Source of the DNA: CAYYKD01 sp964471825
GTDB taxonomy: Bacteria; Spirochaetota; GWE2-31-10; CAYYKD01
Length of the DNA: 64,000 nucleotides
Assembly: GCA_964471825.1 (NCBI GenBank)
Contig: CAYYKD010000007.1
Span: 1 to 64,000, forward strand
Direction: 5' to 3'
Within the stretch, counting starts at the first letter, position 1, and each line of letters opens with the position of its first letter. The position numbers were made by a program, and so were the translations under genes. Positions 26,001-36,365 of the stretch are shown here, one piece after another. A model generated the notes under the pieces. The model had not been told where the DNA came from. It saw only the letters and a program-made list of their open reading frames with translations, and did not search any database.

Positions 26001-28874
26001 ATGAAGAGTTTAGAAGAAATTTCAAAAAGTTGTGTTCTCTCAGTTCAAAATCTTGCAGAACTAGAAAATAAGTTGCTGAGTGCCGGTTATATGAATCAAG
26101 AGCGGGTTAGAAAGGAGCTTGATTGGTTTACTTCGGAGCTGGGGCTGGAAAATTATTATTTTCAGAACACCTCTGTAGATGAACTTGCAAGACATTTGAT
26201 GGCTATAAGTGCATCAAATATGATTAAAAATTATAGTGGTGAATTTGGTGGAATAGAGTTGGTTGAAGAAGGGGTTGATAAGTCAATCTATATAATAGAA
26301 GAGATATCTGAAATGACTCAGGATATTCAGAGAAAGATTGAGAAAAATTACCCGACACATAGGGTTCAGAGTTACAAAACAAAGAAAAAGATCGGAGATA
26401 ATTATCTTCGAATATATATGACAGAGAAGACGATTTTTGATGATTCGCTTAAGAGTAAGACTGGTTTGACATTTGAACAGTCTGCAGGTAAAAGATTTAT
26501 TGAAAGATCAGAAAAAGAGCGGATAGAAAGATATAAAGAGGTCTGGGATATAATGAACAAGACCGGAAAAAACCACATCAGTTCATTTGAAGATCTAAAA
26601 AGTGGTGAAACAAGATTTATGATCGGTATTCAGCCGGGCAGTTATAAAAATTACCTTGGGGATTTTTCACATCTTTTTTATCAAAATAAGATTCATACTA
26701 ACAGAAAATATAAAGAATGTTTTATTGACGGTAAAAAGATATACTCATTCTATTTTGATAACCTTGATAAGGGGTTTGATAAGGATAGATTCTATAGGGA
26801 TCTAAATGCTGTAATACTTATACCTGATCATGAGATTAAGAGTTTATTTAGAGATGAAATTCTTACTCCTATGGAGACTCTGTATTCTATATCAGCTGCT
26901 CAGTTTACCTATCAGTTTGTAAGCGAGGTTATGACAGGCTACTCTGAGTTGCAAAGCTCACTTCAGGATAAGCCTGAGTCTAAGGGGGTTCTTGATAACA
27001 TTAAGACCAGACTGATCAAAGAGCGGTATTCACAGGAAAGAATTGCAGCGGCTGCTATAGAGAATATTTCAATAATTAAGGATATCTATAAGCACTTTGA
27101 AGCTACTTTTTATACATTTGCACCAAAAACTAACCTAAGCGAGTTAGAGGATGCAATAGAGAAGAGGATACATAAGGATGTGTCAAGTGTAGCAAATAAA
27201 AATATATTGATGTTCTTTCTTAAGTTTAACAGATCAATTATTAAGACTAATTTCTTTTTGAAGGATAAAAAGGCATTATCATTTAAGATAAACACAGATA
27301 TTCTTGATCCTGTTGATTTTCCGGAGAAAACCTACGCGATTTTTTTCCTTGTAGGGTTTGATTTTATTGGTTTTCATATTAGATTTAGAGATATCTCACG
27401 GGGTGGGATAAGACTTGTCAGATCAAGAAACCTCTCAGCATATGAGACAAATCTAAATACTATTATTCTTGAAAATTATAATCTTGCAAATACTCAGCAG
27501 AAGAAAAACAAGGATATACCTGAGGGTGGGTCAAAGGGAACGATACTTTTAAATCTTAAACATCAGGAATCGGGAGATGAGGCATTTAAGAGTTATGTAT
27601 CAGCATTGTTTGATCTGATTATTCCAAATAAAGAGGTTTTTGATAGAGATAATAAACAGGATATACTATTCCTGGGACCTGATGAGGGAACAGCAGAGCT
27701 TATGAATTGGGCTCCTGAGTTTGCCAAAAATCGAGGGTTTGAATTCTGGAAATCAATAACAACCGGAAAGAGTGCTGTTCTTGGCGGTGTACCTCATGAT
27801 ACTTATGGAATGACGACGACCGGTGTACATGAGCATGTACTTTGTCTATTGGAGAAGCTGGGTATTCAAGAGGAAAGTATTACAAAATTTCAGACAGGGG
27901 GACCTGACGGAGATCTTGGTTCTAATGAGATATTGATGTCTAAAGATAAGACTATCGCAATTGTTGATGGAAGCGGTGTTGTCTGTGATCCGGAAGTTCT
28001 AAATAGAGATGAATTAATACGACTTGCAAAAGAAAGAAAGATGGTTGAACATTTTGACAGATCAAAGTTGTCAAAAAAAGGATTCTTTGTTTCAGTTAAG
28101 GATCAGGATATAACACTCCCAGATGGTACAAAAGTTACAAATGGTGAGGAGTTTAGAAATAAATTTCATCTTACCCCATATGCAAAGGCAGACCTATTTG
28201 TTCCATGCGGTGGAAGACCGGCTGCTATAAATATCAATAATTGGAAAGAAATTTTTGATTCAAATGGAAAGTGTAATTTTAAATTCGTTGTAGAGGGGGC
28301 AAATCTCTTTATAACTGAACAGGCTAGATTACGGCTTGAAGAGAATGGAGTAATACTGATTAAAGATGCTGCGGCAAATAAGGGTGGGGTTACTTCATCT
28401 TCATTTGAAGTCTATGCCGGTCTTGCTACAAGCGATGAGGAGTTTATCAAGAATCTAACTGTACAAAATGATGTTGAGCCTGAGTTTAGAAAGAAATATG
28501 TAGAGGTAATAATTAACCGGATTAAGGAAAACTCAAGACTTGAGTTTGAACAGTTGTGGAATATTAATAAAAAATATAATATTCCATTTACTAATGCTGT
28601 TAATATATTGAGCAAAAAGATAAATGATATTACTGATTCAATCAATAGTTCAGATATTGTTAAGAACAAAGAAACAGTTGCTGCTGTAATTAAAGATTAC
28701 ACTCCAAAAGTCTTACTTGATCTTGTCGGAGTAGATAACATATTAAAAAGGGTTCCTGAGAATTACCTACAGGCGATAGTTTCTACAAGACTTGCAACAA
28801 AGTTTGTTTATAAGTATGGGCCTTATGCCAATGAGATTGATTTCTATTATTTTCTAAAGCAGTTTGTTAAATAA
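26001..28874 (+). CDS. Large NAD-type glutamate dehydrogenase
   Basis: 957 residues, monocistronic. The catalytic half (about 445-800) carries RDISRGGIRLVRSR, DIPEGGSKGTILL, LGPDEGTAELMNW, GGVPHDTYGMTTTGVHEH, GGPDGDLGSNEI and VEGANLFITEQARL, with the nucleotide fold near 640-720. The length and the ~400-residue N-terminal extension place it with the large (about 115 kDa, Gdh2-like) glutamate dehydrogenases rather than the 450-residue hexamers or the 180-kDa type. It interconverts glutamate and 2-oxoglutarate plus ammonia, probably catabolic. Own promoter and terminator. Confidence 0.9.
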   Translation: MKSLEEISKSCVLSVQNLAELENKLLSAGYMNQERVRKELDWFTSELGLENYYFQNTSVDELARHLMAISASNMIKNYSGEFGGIELVEEGVDKSIYIIEEISEMTQDIQRKIEKNYPTHRVQSYKTKKKIGDNYLRIYMTEKTIFDDSLKSKTGLTFEQSAGKRFIERSEKERIERYKEVWDIMNKTGKNHISSFEDLKSGETRFMIGIQPGSYKNYLGDFSHLFYQNKIHTNRKYKECFIDGKKIYSFYFDNLDKGFDKDRFYRDLNAVILIPDHEIKSLFRDEILTPMETLYSISAAQFTYQFVSEVMTGYSELQSSLQDKPESKGVLDNIKTRLIKERYSQERIAAAAIENISIIKDIYKHFEATFYTFAPKTNLSELEDAIEKRIHKDVSSVANKNILMFFLKFNRSIIKTNFFLKDKKALSFKINTDILDPVDFPEKTYAIFFLVGFDFIGFHIRFRDISRGGIRLVRSRNLSAYETNLNTIILENYNLANTQQKKNKDIPEGGSKGTILLNLKHQESGDEAFKSYVSALFDLIIPNKEVFDRDNKQDILFLGPDEGTAELMNWAPEFAKNRGFEFWKSITTGKSAVLGGVPHDTYGMTTTGVHEHVLCLLEKLGIQEESITKFQTGGPDGDLGSNEILMSKDKTIAIVDGSGVVCDPEVLNRDELIRLAKERKMVEHFDRSKLSKKGFFVSVKDQDITLPDGTKVTNGEEFRNKFHLTPYAKADLFVPCGGRPAAININNWKEIFDSNGKCNFKFVVEGANLFITEQARLRLEENGVILIKDAAANKGGVTSSSFEVYAGLATSDEEFIKNLTVQNDVEPEFRKKYVEVIINRIKENSRLEFEQLWNINKKYNIPFTNAVNILSKKINDITDSINSSDIVKNKETVAAVIKDYTPKVLLDLVGVDNILKRVPENYLQAIVSTRLATKFVYKYGPYANEIDFYYFLKQFVK

Positions 28875-28914
28875 CAAAATTGTTATTTGCTTTTCTGTAT
28901 AACTACGAGTATAA

Positions 28915-28941
28915 CCCCGATCATATGATCGGGGTTTTTTT
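28915..28941 (+). terminator. Intrinsic terminator after gdh
   Basis: The 20-bp perfect palindrome CCCCGATCATATGATCGGGG (28915-28934) is followed by seven T. A textbook rho-independent terminator 40 bases after the gdh stop. Confidence 0.95.
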
Positions 28942-28975
28942 CAATCAAAATTATCCCAATCCGGAATATGTCAAA

Positions 28976-29080
28976 ATTAGTTGTTCTAATTACGATTAGT
29001 TGTTCTAATTACTAATCAAGAATTAAATATACATGAAAAATTAAAAATACTCTTAGTAAACTCTAATTAGTAAACTCTAA
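28976..29080. repeat. Short tandem duplications before glyS
   Basis: ATTAGTTGTTCTAATTAC occurs at 28976-28993 and 28995-29012 (19-bp period). TTAGTAAACTCTAA occurs twice head to tail at 29053-29066 and 29067-29080. Both are exact, in the gdh-glyS gap. No gene is seen in this gap. Confidence 0.85.
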
Positions 29081-29084
29081 TTTA

Positions 29085-29113
29085 TTGACTTTTTTTTTTA
29101 TAACTGGTATAAC
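29085..29113 (+). promoter_or_regulatory. Promoter of glyS
   Basis: TTGACT (29085-29090), 17 bases, TATAAC (29108-29113). Start expected near 29120, giving a leader of about 80 bases. The -35 is directly beside the tandem repeat. Confidence 0.65.
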
Positions 29114-29200
29114 TATCACTATTCATGATATTTGTAGGTTCGCTGCTATTATCATGCATTATTCGGGATAAAAGTTAAAAATCATATTGAGGGAATTATT

Positions 29201-30529
29201 ATGAGTGTGGATAGAAAAAAGCTAATGGAAACAATTGTATCTCTTTCTAAAAGAAGGGGTTTTATATTTCAATCTTCTGAGATCTATGGTGGTCTAAATT
29301 CTTGTTGGGACTATGGCCCGATAGGTGTTGAATTAAAGAGGAATGTTAAGAATGCATGGTGGGATTACATGGTGCATAGAAGGGACGACATAGAGGGGAT
29401 TGATTGCTCTATTCTTATGGCTCCAAAGGTATGGGAAGCATCAGGCCATTTAAAAAACTTCACAGATCCGTTGGTTGACTGTAAGAAGTGTAAAAAACGG
29501 TGGAGACAGGATAAGCTTGAAGATACAACAAAATGTCCTGATTGCAGTGGTGAGTTAACAGAGCCAAGAAACTTTAATCTGATGTTTAAGACTTTTATGG
29601 GACCGGTTGAAGATGGTGGAAATGTTGTCTATATGAGACCGGAAACAGCACAGGGTATATTTGTTAATTTCAAAAATGTGGTTACCTCATCTAGACAGAA
29701 ACCCCCATTTGGGATTGCACAGATCGGAAAATCGTTTAGAAATGAGATAACTCCGGGTAACTTTGTATTTAGAACGAGAGAGTTTGAGCAGATGGAGATG
29801 GAGTTCTTTGTACAACCCGGTGAGGATGAAAAATGGTATAAGTATTGGATTGACCATAGATTGAATTGGTATGTAGAATATGGTATAAAACCTGAGAACC
29901 TAAGGATTCGAGAACATGAAAAAAGTGAACTTGCACATTATGCTAAGGGATGTTCTGATGTTGATTACAACTATCCATGGGGATGGGATGAACTTGAAGG
30001 GATTGCGAATCGAACAGACTTTGATCTAAAGACCCACCAGGAGCATAGCGGTAAGGATCTTACATTTTTTGATGAGGAGACTAAGACTAGATATCTACCA
30101 TTCGTTATTGAACCTGCGGCCGGTGCTGATCGGGCTACACTTGCATTTTTACTTGATGCCTATGATGAAGAGGTTAAGGAAAATGGTGAGACTCGTGTTG
30201 TTCTTAGATTTCACCCGCTTATAGCACCAATTAAGGTCGCTATTTTACCGTTGGTTAAAAAAGATGGGCTTGCTGATATAGCAAAAGACATTGAAAAGTC
30301 TTTAAGAAAAACATATACAACTTTTTATGATGAATCCGGTGCAATAGGAAGAAGATACGCAAGACAGGACGAGGTCGGTACTCCATTTGGAATAACTGTG
30401 GATTATGAAACAAAGGAAAATGATACAGTTACTCTTAGAATAAGAGATACAATGGAACAGAGAAGAGTTAAAATTGCGGATCTTGTTTCTGAAATTTCCA
30501 AAGAGATAGAAAACTATAAACGAATATAG
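29201..30529 (+). CDS. glyS: Glycyl-tRNA synthetase (alpha2 type)
   Basis: 442 residues, class II synthetase of the homodimeric type (also named glyQS). Motifs: KRRGFIFQSSEIYGG, CWDYGPIGVELKRN, MRPETAQGIFVNF (motif 2), IGKSFRNEI, and AGADRATLAFL near motif 3. Cys pairs CKKCKK and CPDC in the insertion form a zinc knuckle. GAGG precedes the ATG. The TPR lipoprotein gene starts 2 bases after its stop. Confidence 0.97.
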   Translation: MSVDRKKLMETIVSLSKRRGFIFQSSEIYGGLNSCWDYGPIGVELKRNVKNAWWDYMVHRRDDIEGIDCSILMAPKVWEASGHLKNFTDPLVDCKKCKKRWRQDKLEDTTKCPDCSGELTEPRNFNLMFKTFMGPVEDGGNVVYMRPETAQGIFVNFKNVVTSSRQKPPFGIAQIGKSFRNEITPGNFVFRTREFEQMEMEFFVQPGEDEKWYKYWIDHRLNWYVEYGIKPENLRIREHEKSELAHYAKGCSDVDYNYPWGWDELEGIANRTDFDLKTHQEHSGKDLTFFDEETKTRYLPFVIEPAAGADRATLAFLLDAYDEEVKENGETRVVLRFHPLIAPIKVAILPLVKKDGLADIAKDIEKSLRKTYTTFYDESGAIGRRYARQDEVGTPFGITVDYETKENDTVTLRIRDTMEQRRVKIADLVSEISKEIENYKRI

Positions 30530-30531
30530 GT

Positions 30532-31542
30532 ATGGATAGATTTATAAGGAAGAATATTTTACAAGAAACGGCACTTATTATTCTATTTGTTATTTTTTTA
30601 TCTTGTCTATCTTGTTCTACAACTAGAAATCCGGTTGTCTATGATAAATCAAATGATGATATTGATAGATTAACCGGATTAATCTCTTATCTAATAAAAA
30701 ATAGAAGTATTGAAAAAGCTAAAGAACAGCTTCAAATTGGATTTGAAAAGTACCCTGATAGCTCAGAGTTAAAACTTCTTAATGGTTGGTTGTATCTTTC
30801 ATTAGGTAATATCAAAGAGTCCGGTGAGGTTTTTAATCAATTATATGAAAAGAAGAAAATATCCCCTCTACTTTTAACGGGGATGGCTCGGATAGAGAGA
30901 ATAAAATTAAATTATCAGCCGGCATTAGAGTTGATTGAAAGATCATTAAAGATAAACAACTTGTTGTCCGCTACAGTCTTTGAGAATGGACTTATATATT
31001 TTGATATGAAAGATTACAATCGTTCAATACTCTATATAAATCGTGCCGAGATGTTAGACCCTTCTAATAACGATATTTTATTTTTTAAATACTTGAATAA
31101 TCTATTGATAAAAAAAAATATAGATGAGGTTAAACATATATGGGCAAAAATTCTTGAGAAAGATCAATTAAAGGATTGGTATTTTATAAATCATGCCTAT
31201 TATTTGTCTCAACTTCAGAGATTTGATGATGCATTGTTAATTGTTGAGCAGGGGTTAGGCTTTTTTCCTAATAATAGTTATCTTTTAAATTTATATTTAT
31301 GTGTTGTTATGGAACAGAACAAAAATAATCAACAGAAAGAGTATCTAGATAAATTATATGAAGATGCAAATAAATTGATCTCAGTTGATATTAAAAGTCT
31401 TATACCTGAATTCATAGATACATTTTATACTGTCTGTGAGCTGAGCGGACGGACGAGTCTAATCAGTGAAACCATCGGGAAATTTCTGATAGAATTTCCG
31501 GATTCACACCTATTGGCAGGGTGGTTTAATCGATATAAGTAA
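30532..31542 (+). CDS. TPR-repeat lipoprotein
   Basis: 336 residues. A signal segment ends in a lipobox around C28 (CLSCST). The rest is helical with tetratricopeptide-like units (about 60-95, 100-130, 130-165, 215-250; ALELIERSLKINN, YINRAEMLDPSN, ALLIVEQGLGFFPNN). Likely a membrane-anchored scaffold in the periplasm. It begins 2 bases after glyS and is followed within 11 bases by another lipoprotein, so they probably form an operon glyS-TPR-propeller-nnr. No specific family recognised. Confidence 0.75.
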   Translation: MDRFIRKNILQETALIILFVIFLSCLSCSTTRNPVVYDKSNDDIDRLTGLISYLIKNRSIEKAKEQLQIGFEKYPDSSELKLLNGWLYLSLGNIKESGEVFNQLYEKKKISPLLLTGMARIERIKLNYQPALELIERSLKINNLLSATVFENGLIYFDMKDYNRSILYINRAEMLDPSNNDILFFKYLNNLLIKKNIDEVKHIWAKILEKDQLKDWYFINHAYYLSQLQRFDDALLIVEQGLGFFPNNSYLLNLYLCVVMEQNKNNQQKEYLDKLYEDANKLISVDIKSLIPEFIDTFYTVCELSGRTSLISETIGKFLIEFPDSHLLAGWFNRYK

Positions 31543-31553
31543 AGGGGATTGAG

Positions 31554-32932
31554 GTGAGAATCAGTAAAATTATTTTATTTGTAATTACACTTTTTTATAT
31601 TTCTACCGGATGTGTTGTAATAAATAAAAGCTCAAAGTTATCTGTTATTTTTAAACTTGGAATAGGGTATGATACCAATCAGATAGGTTTGATTCATGAT
31701 AATATAGTTCCCTTAGAAAATATGAGCGTTTTTTACTCTAATGGTTTTTTTTATATCAGCGATGCTGTTAACTCAAAGATATTGAAGGTCTCGGAAAAGG
31801 GTGATGTCTTTTTGACAGTTTTTAACCCCGAATTTAATAAGCATCTTTCTGATAACTCGACAGTCAAGAATGTTGAACTCGCCGATAGTCTAAGGGCAAA
31901 TTCAACTGAACCGCAGGCATCTAATGATAGTACGGATGATATTGTGTATTTAAAACTATTTTCATCCTATCCTCTTTATAGTCCAGGTAAAATTGCAGCA
32001 GATATAAATAAGAATAAGACATTAGATGGTGGAGACATATCAGCATTANNNNNNNNNNAGCCTACGAAGTTCAGGCGCCCACAGGTGTTACTAATTATTT
32101 TGATATAAATAAGAATATATTTGTTGTTAATAAAACAAATCTCAAAAAGACTGAAAACAGCTATATATTGGAAAATCTTATAGTTAAGCTAAGTGAGAAT
32201 GGGAAACCTATTTATACAATTGGGCGAAGTGGGATTGGTGGAGAACCATTCGGCTTGGTTGGGAGCTTAATAGTAGATGAAGCTTCAAATTTACTGGTTG
32301 TTGAGAGGGATTTTAAGGTATTTAATATTTATAAATTTTCTGAATCAGGAACACTTGTCAGTAAATCAGTGATTGATAATTCATCAGTACCATTAAATCA
32401 AAAAGAGACTAACCTTATTGCAAATATAATTAGTCTGAACCTTGGTTTTGTAAGCGATGAAGTTTATATTACAGGGCAATTTATAAGTCAGACAGAATCC
32501 GATCTTTTTTCCAGTAAATCAGAGATGTTGTTCGAGAAGGTTTTCAAATATTCTTTAAGAAATAATGCCTATACTAAAATGCTCCTAAAGAGTAAGCCTG
32601 AATTTCTTGAGGTTTCCAGGTTTACAGGCTCAGACGAAGTAAAAGAAATATATGGCGAAATCTCTCAGATTACCCTTCCAATGAAGAGTTTTATTGCTGT
32701 TGATTCAAACGAGAATGTTTATATGTCCAGAAAGGAAATACTATTAAATGATTTAAACTCTAATAATATGCTTCTGTATACATATAATTCTAATGGAAGG
32801 CTTGAACGGATACAAAAAGTTGTCTATCCGGCAAATATCTCATATATCTCAGAAATAATCTATGCTAATAATGGGAGTTTTTTTACATATTTTATTAAAA
32901 ATGGAGAGATATACTTTGCTTCAATTAGATAG
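31554..32932 (+). CDS. Beta-propeller (NHL-like) lipoprotein, interrupted by assembly gap
   Basis: About 460 residues once the two parts are joined. GTG start with AGGGGATTGAG upstream; lipoprotein signal with lipobox STGC (C20). Repeated patterns such as FYISDAVNSKILKVSEKGD and LIVKLSENGKPIYTIGRSG, then DEASNLLVVERD, fit NHL-type propeller blades. The N run at 32049-32058 splits the frame: downstream sequence continues without a stop as AYEVQAPTGVTNYFDINK, in the frame of the later part. The single gene therefore spans both halves. Related proteins with TPR neighbours occur in other spirochaetes, as I recall; function unknown. Confidence 0.75.
32049..32058. other. Assembly gap (10 N) in the propeller lipoprotein gene
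   Basis: Frame shifts across the gap; the true missing length is not 10. Confidence 0.95.
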
Positions 32933-34415
32933 AACCCCAATTGTAAGTCTAGTTCAGTCAAGAGAGATTGATAGATGTACAATTTTAGATTATCATATAC
33001 CTGATATTGTATTGATGGAGGAAGCTGCCGAGAGAATTTTTAGTGATTTAATCTATCGCTTTAGACATCATAAAACAAAGCTTTTTAATAAAATATCTAT
33101 AATAGTTTATCCGGGAAATAATGGTGCAGATCTTCTATCCATTGCGAGGAAATTATATCTAAACGGATTTACAAATATTGAACTTTTTATCTTACAGCCT
33201 GATAAAATAAAAGAGGATTCTCTCTTTGATAAACATTATAAAGTAATAAATTCACTCAGTATGTCTATAAATAGTTTATTTCAGGATTATGAAAAACTTA
33301 AAGAATCATCTCTTATAATAGATGGGCTTTTTGGAACAGGTTTTAGATCAAGGCAGTCAGACATTGTTACTTCAAAGTTACATATTTCTATAGAGTCAAT
33401 AATTGACTTTATTAACTCATTAAATAAACCGATCATTTCTATCGATATTCCATCTGCACTTGATTCGGTTAAAAAAACCGGTCTTAAAGCGTGTTTTACA
33501 TATTCTATTGGTTTTTATAAACAGGAGTTCTATAATATACAGAGTAGAGCAAAGTGTGGTTCTATTAAGAATATTCCAATCTCATTTGTGTTTGATCCTG
33601 TGACTTGCAAATATTTTCATATTGATAGAATAAGATTTAAATATCCGGATGATAGATTTGTCAATAAATACTCAAGAGGCGGCTTGATGGTTATAGGGGG
33701 CGGACATGGTACCTGGGGTGCTGTCTGCTATTCAATAAATGCAGCATATAGTGTTGGTTCAGGTATAGTTTGTTTGTTAACTGAAGAGACTGATATACAA
33801 ACCGTAAATCCCATGTTGAAAAATACTGTTATAGCAGGGTTTGATAATATAGATGATCACATATCGAAGTACAATACAATTCTTATTGGTCCGGGATTGA
33901 AGTTGAAAAATCAAAGATATAAGTTGATAGAATCAATATTGAGGCAAAAAGAAAACATTGTTATTGATGCCTCCTTTTTTACTCTTTTTGACTGCAGTAT
34001 ACTGGATAGAATTAAGTCAACTCCAATTATTACGCCGCATACAAAAGAGTTTTCAGTTTTTTTTAATATTGATATAGAAACTCTGAAACAAGACACAATT
34101 AATATTGTCTCAATGATTGCTTCAAAGTACAAAATATTCATTGTTCTTAAAGATCAGTTTATTACTGTTGGAATGCCGGACGGTACAGTAAATGTCTATG
34201 ATAAACAAGTAAGAATAGCTGCACAGGCCGGAAGTGGTGATATCTTAGCAGGAATAATAGCCGGTTTTTTATCACAGACCGGTGATCCGGCATACTCTAT
34301 TTATGCCGGAATTGAGTCCTTTTATAGGTCACTAAAAAAAATTTCAATAAACAAAATCCTTTCATATAACCCTGATTTGTTATTGGAGCAGCTAAGGATG
34401 GCAACAAATGGCTAA
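32916..34415 (+). CDS. nnr: Bifunctional NAD(P)H-hydrate epimerase/dehydratase
   Basis: About 499 residues. The N-terminal YjeF_N epimerase domain (SLVQSREIDRC, IVLMEEAAERI, VYPGNNGADLL, IDGLFGTGF, ISIDIPSALDS) is followed by a ribokinase-like ADP-dependent dehydratase (GGLMVIGGGHGTWGA, NTILIGPGL, TPHTKEFSVFF, AQAGSGDILAGIIAGFL). It repairs hydrated NADH/NADPH. The frame opens at 32862, but TTG 32916, about 7 bases after GGAGAG, gives the usual N-terminus; ATG 32901 is an alternative. It overlaps the preceding gene by 17 bases and the next by 8. Confidence 0.9.
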   Translation: MLQLDRTPIVSLVQSREIDRCTILDYHIPDIVLMEEAAERIFSDLIYRFRHHKTKLFNKISIIVYPGNNGADLLSIARKLYLNGFTNIELFILQPDKIKEDSLFDKHYKVINSLSMSINSLFQDYEKLKESSLIIDGLFGTGFRSRQSDIVTSKLHISIESIIDFINSLNKPIISIDIPSALDSVKKTGLKACFTYSIGFYKQEFYNIQSRAKCGSIKNIPISFVFDPVTCKYFHIDRIRFKYPDDRFVNKYSRGGLMVIGGGHGTWGAVCYSINAAYSVGSGIVCLLTEETDIQTVNPMLKNTVIAGFDNIDDHISKYNTILIGPGLKLKNQRYKLIESILRQKENIVIDASFFTLFDCSILDRIKSTPIITPHTKEFSVFFNIDIETLKQDTINIVSMIASKYKIFIVLKDQFITVGMPDGTVNVYDKQVRIAAQAGSGDILAGIIAGFLSQTGDPAYSIYAGIESFYRSLKKISINKILSYNPDLLLEQLRMATNG

Positions 34416-34962
34416 AACTCCTATTAAGCCGCCTGAAAATAATGAAATAATTGTAGATGGTGTCATTCATAAACTTCATTATAACCGTGAAGAACGGTTA
34501 AATATGAGTCATAAGCCGGAAATAACTAAGAATGGTTTTTTTACCCTAAAAAATCGTCATGTTCATATAATGTTATTTGATCTATGCTTGGTGTTTATTA
34601 TTTTAAGTGTATACTTTAGTGTGTATGGCAAACAATCCTCAGTTAAAATAGATGGTGTAGAGTATCTATTTATTAAGAAGCAATTTAGTTCACTTGATGA
34701 ATTAGTTTTTATATTTGAGATTAAGAATCACACAGGTACGGATTTGGAACTTAAGATTAGTGATGTAAAATATACAATGTTTAACTATAAGACCAAAGAG
34801 GCAATCGAAGATGGATACATCGTGATCCCTCCGCAGATTTTAAAGCCATCGGCTAATTATAATAAACTGCTGTTAATAAAGTCCCCCCCAAAAGGGAAGT
34901 ATCAAATAGTTATTAGAAACGACAAGTTTGAGCTCAAATATGAGTTTGATCAGAAAAAGTAA
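34408..34962 (+). CDS. Single-pass membrane protein, unknown
   Basis: 184 residues: a cytoplasmic N-terminus of about 48, one membrane segment (about 50-69) and an extracytoplasmic part with beta-rich patterns (VKIDGVEYLFIKKQ, LVFIFEIKNHTGTDLELKISDVKY) that look like an immunoglobulin-type fold. No family recognised. It overlaps the nnr gene by 8 bases and is the last gene of the glyS group; a terminator follows. Confidence 0.65.
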   Translation: MAKTPIKPPENNEIIVDGVIHKLHYNREERLNMSHKPEITKNGFFTLKNRHVHIMLFDLCLVFIILSVYFSVYGKQSSVKIDGVEYLFIKKQFSSLDELVFIFEIKNHTGTDLELKISDVKYTMFNYKTKEAIEDGYIVIPPQILKPSANYNKLLLIKSPPKGKYQIVIRNDKFELKYEFDQKK

Positions 34963-34986
34963 AAAAGACGATTTCATTACACCACT

Positions 34987-35013
34987 AAAAAGGTTTTTTT
35001 AAAGAACCTTTTT
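34987..35013 (+). terminator. Terminator after the glyS-nnr group
   Basis: AAAAAGGTT (34987-34995) and AACCTTTTT (35005-35013) form a stem with a T-rich 3' side, 25 bases after the last stop codon. Confidence 0.75.
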
Positions 35014-35098
35014 GATGTTTTTGAATGCCCTTATATAAGTGTCTTATTTAGGAAACTGTAGGGCTTTTATATAGCAATATATAGGAAATGATAAATAT

Positions 35099-36337
35099 AT
35101 GAATGAAAAACTAACTGTACCTTTTTCGCCGCCTGATATTGATGAGGATGATATTGCAGGGGTGGTTGAAGTTCTCAGATCAGGGTGGATTACAACCGGT
35201 CCAAAAGTTAAACTTTTTGAAAGTAGATTAGCAGAATATTGCCAAACAAAAAGGGGGGTATGCCTTTCCAGTGCTACTGCAGGACTCGAACTTGCTCTAA
35301 GAATATTTGGGATTGGAAAGGGTGATGAGGTTATAACAACGCCGTATACTTTTGCCGCTACCGCAAATGTAATTCTGCATACAGGTGCAAAACCTGTCTT
35401 TGTTGATGTTTCAGACAACTGTAATATTGATCCTGAGAAAATAGGTCAAGCAATTACATCAAGAACTAAGGCCATATTATCTGTTGACTTCGCCGGTATG
35501 CCATGTGATTATGATCTTATTAAAGGGATCATCAAAGATAATCGCCCAAAATTTAAACCGTCTAAGAACATATATCAAAAAAAAATCGGACAGATATTAT
35601 TTATATCAGATGCGGCTCACTCATTGGGGGGCTTTTATAAATCTAATAGAATAGGGCAGCAGGCAGATATATCTGTTTTCTCATTTCACGCTGTAAAGAA
35701 TCTTACAACTGCCGAAGGGGGCGGGTGTGTTTTTAACGATATTGAAGATATTACAGCAGATGAGATTTATAGAGAATATATGTTATACTCATTACATGGT
35801 CAATCAAAGGATGCGATGGCTAAGTATAAGTCAGGTTCATGGAAATATGATATTTTAACAGATGGCTATAAATATAATATGACAGATATCATGGGGTCTC
35901 TTGGTTTGACTCAACTATCAAGATATGATGAAATAATAAACAGAAGAAGAGATGTATGTGGTGTTTATAACTCTCTTCTAGGTAATGATTTACGATTTAC
36001 AAAGCCGATTTTTAAAAACGCAACTATCGAGAGTTCGTTTATGGAGAGTTCTTATCATCTATATCCGCTTAGAATTAATGATAAAGATGGTATACCTATT
36101 GCGGAAAAGGATAGAGACAGGCTAATTTCTGTACTTGCCTCAGAAGGAATAAGTACTAATGTTCATTTTATACCGCTTCCTCTATTAAGTGTTTATAGAA
36201 AACTCGGATACAAGATGGATGATTTCAAAAATGCATATTTATTATATTCAAATGAGTTGTCATTACCGCTGTTCTCAAGAATTTCTAATCAACAAATTGA
36301 ACGGGTTATTGAAGTATTGAAGAAAACGACAAGTTAG
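35099..36337 (+). CDS. DegT/DnrJ/EryC1-type sugar aminotransferase
   Basis: 412-residue PLP enzyme that installs amino groups on nucleotide-linked sugars. Features: SGWITTGPKVKLFES, LSSATAGLELALR, PYTFAATANVI, SDAAHSLGG (pyridine-N Asp) and the PLP-Lys in SFHAVKNLTTAEGG. The C-terminal region has SSYHLYPLRI and STNVHFIPLPLLSVY, as in ArnB/PglE-like members. No other sugar-nucleotide gene is adjacent, which is unusual for the family, so the product is open. It has no strong Shine-Dalgarno sequence. Confidence 0.92.
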   Translation: MNEKLTVPFSPPDIDEDDIAGVVEVLRSGWITTGPKVKLFESRLAEYCQTKRGVCLSSATAGLELALRIFGIGKGDEVITTPYTFAATANVILHTGAKPVFVDVSDNCNIDPEKIGQAITSRTKAILSVDFAGMPCDYDLIKGIIKDNRPKFKPSKNIYQKKIGQILFISDAAHSLGGFYKSNRIGQQADISVFSFHAVKNLTTAEGGGCVFNDIEDITADEIYREYMLYSLHGQSKDAMAKYKSGSWKYDILTDGYKYNMTDIMGSLGLTQLSRYDEIINRRRDVCGVYNSLLGNDLRFTKPIFKNATIESSFMESSYHLYPLRINDKDGIPIAEKDRDRLISVLASEGISTNVHFIPLPLLSVYRKLGYKMDDFKNAYLLYSNELSLPLFSRISNQQIERVIEVLKKTTS

Positions 36338-36365
36338 AGAATTAATTCAAGACTCACATTAAATC

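Noticed and set aside
28942..29200. T-box or other riboswitch before glyS
   Set aside because: No T-box core or specifier structure; only tandem repeats and a normal promoter.
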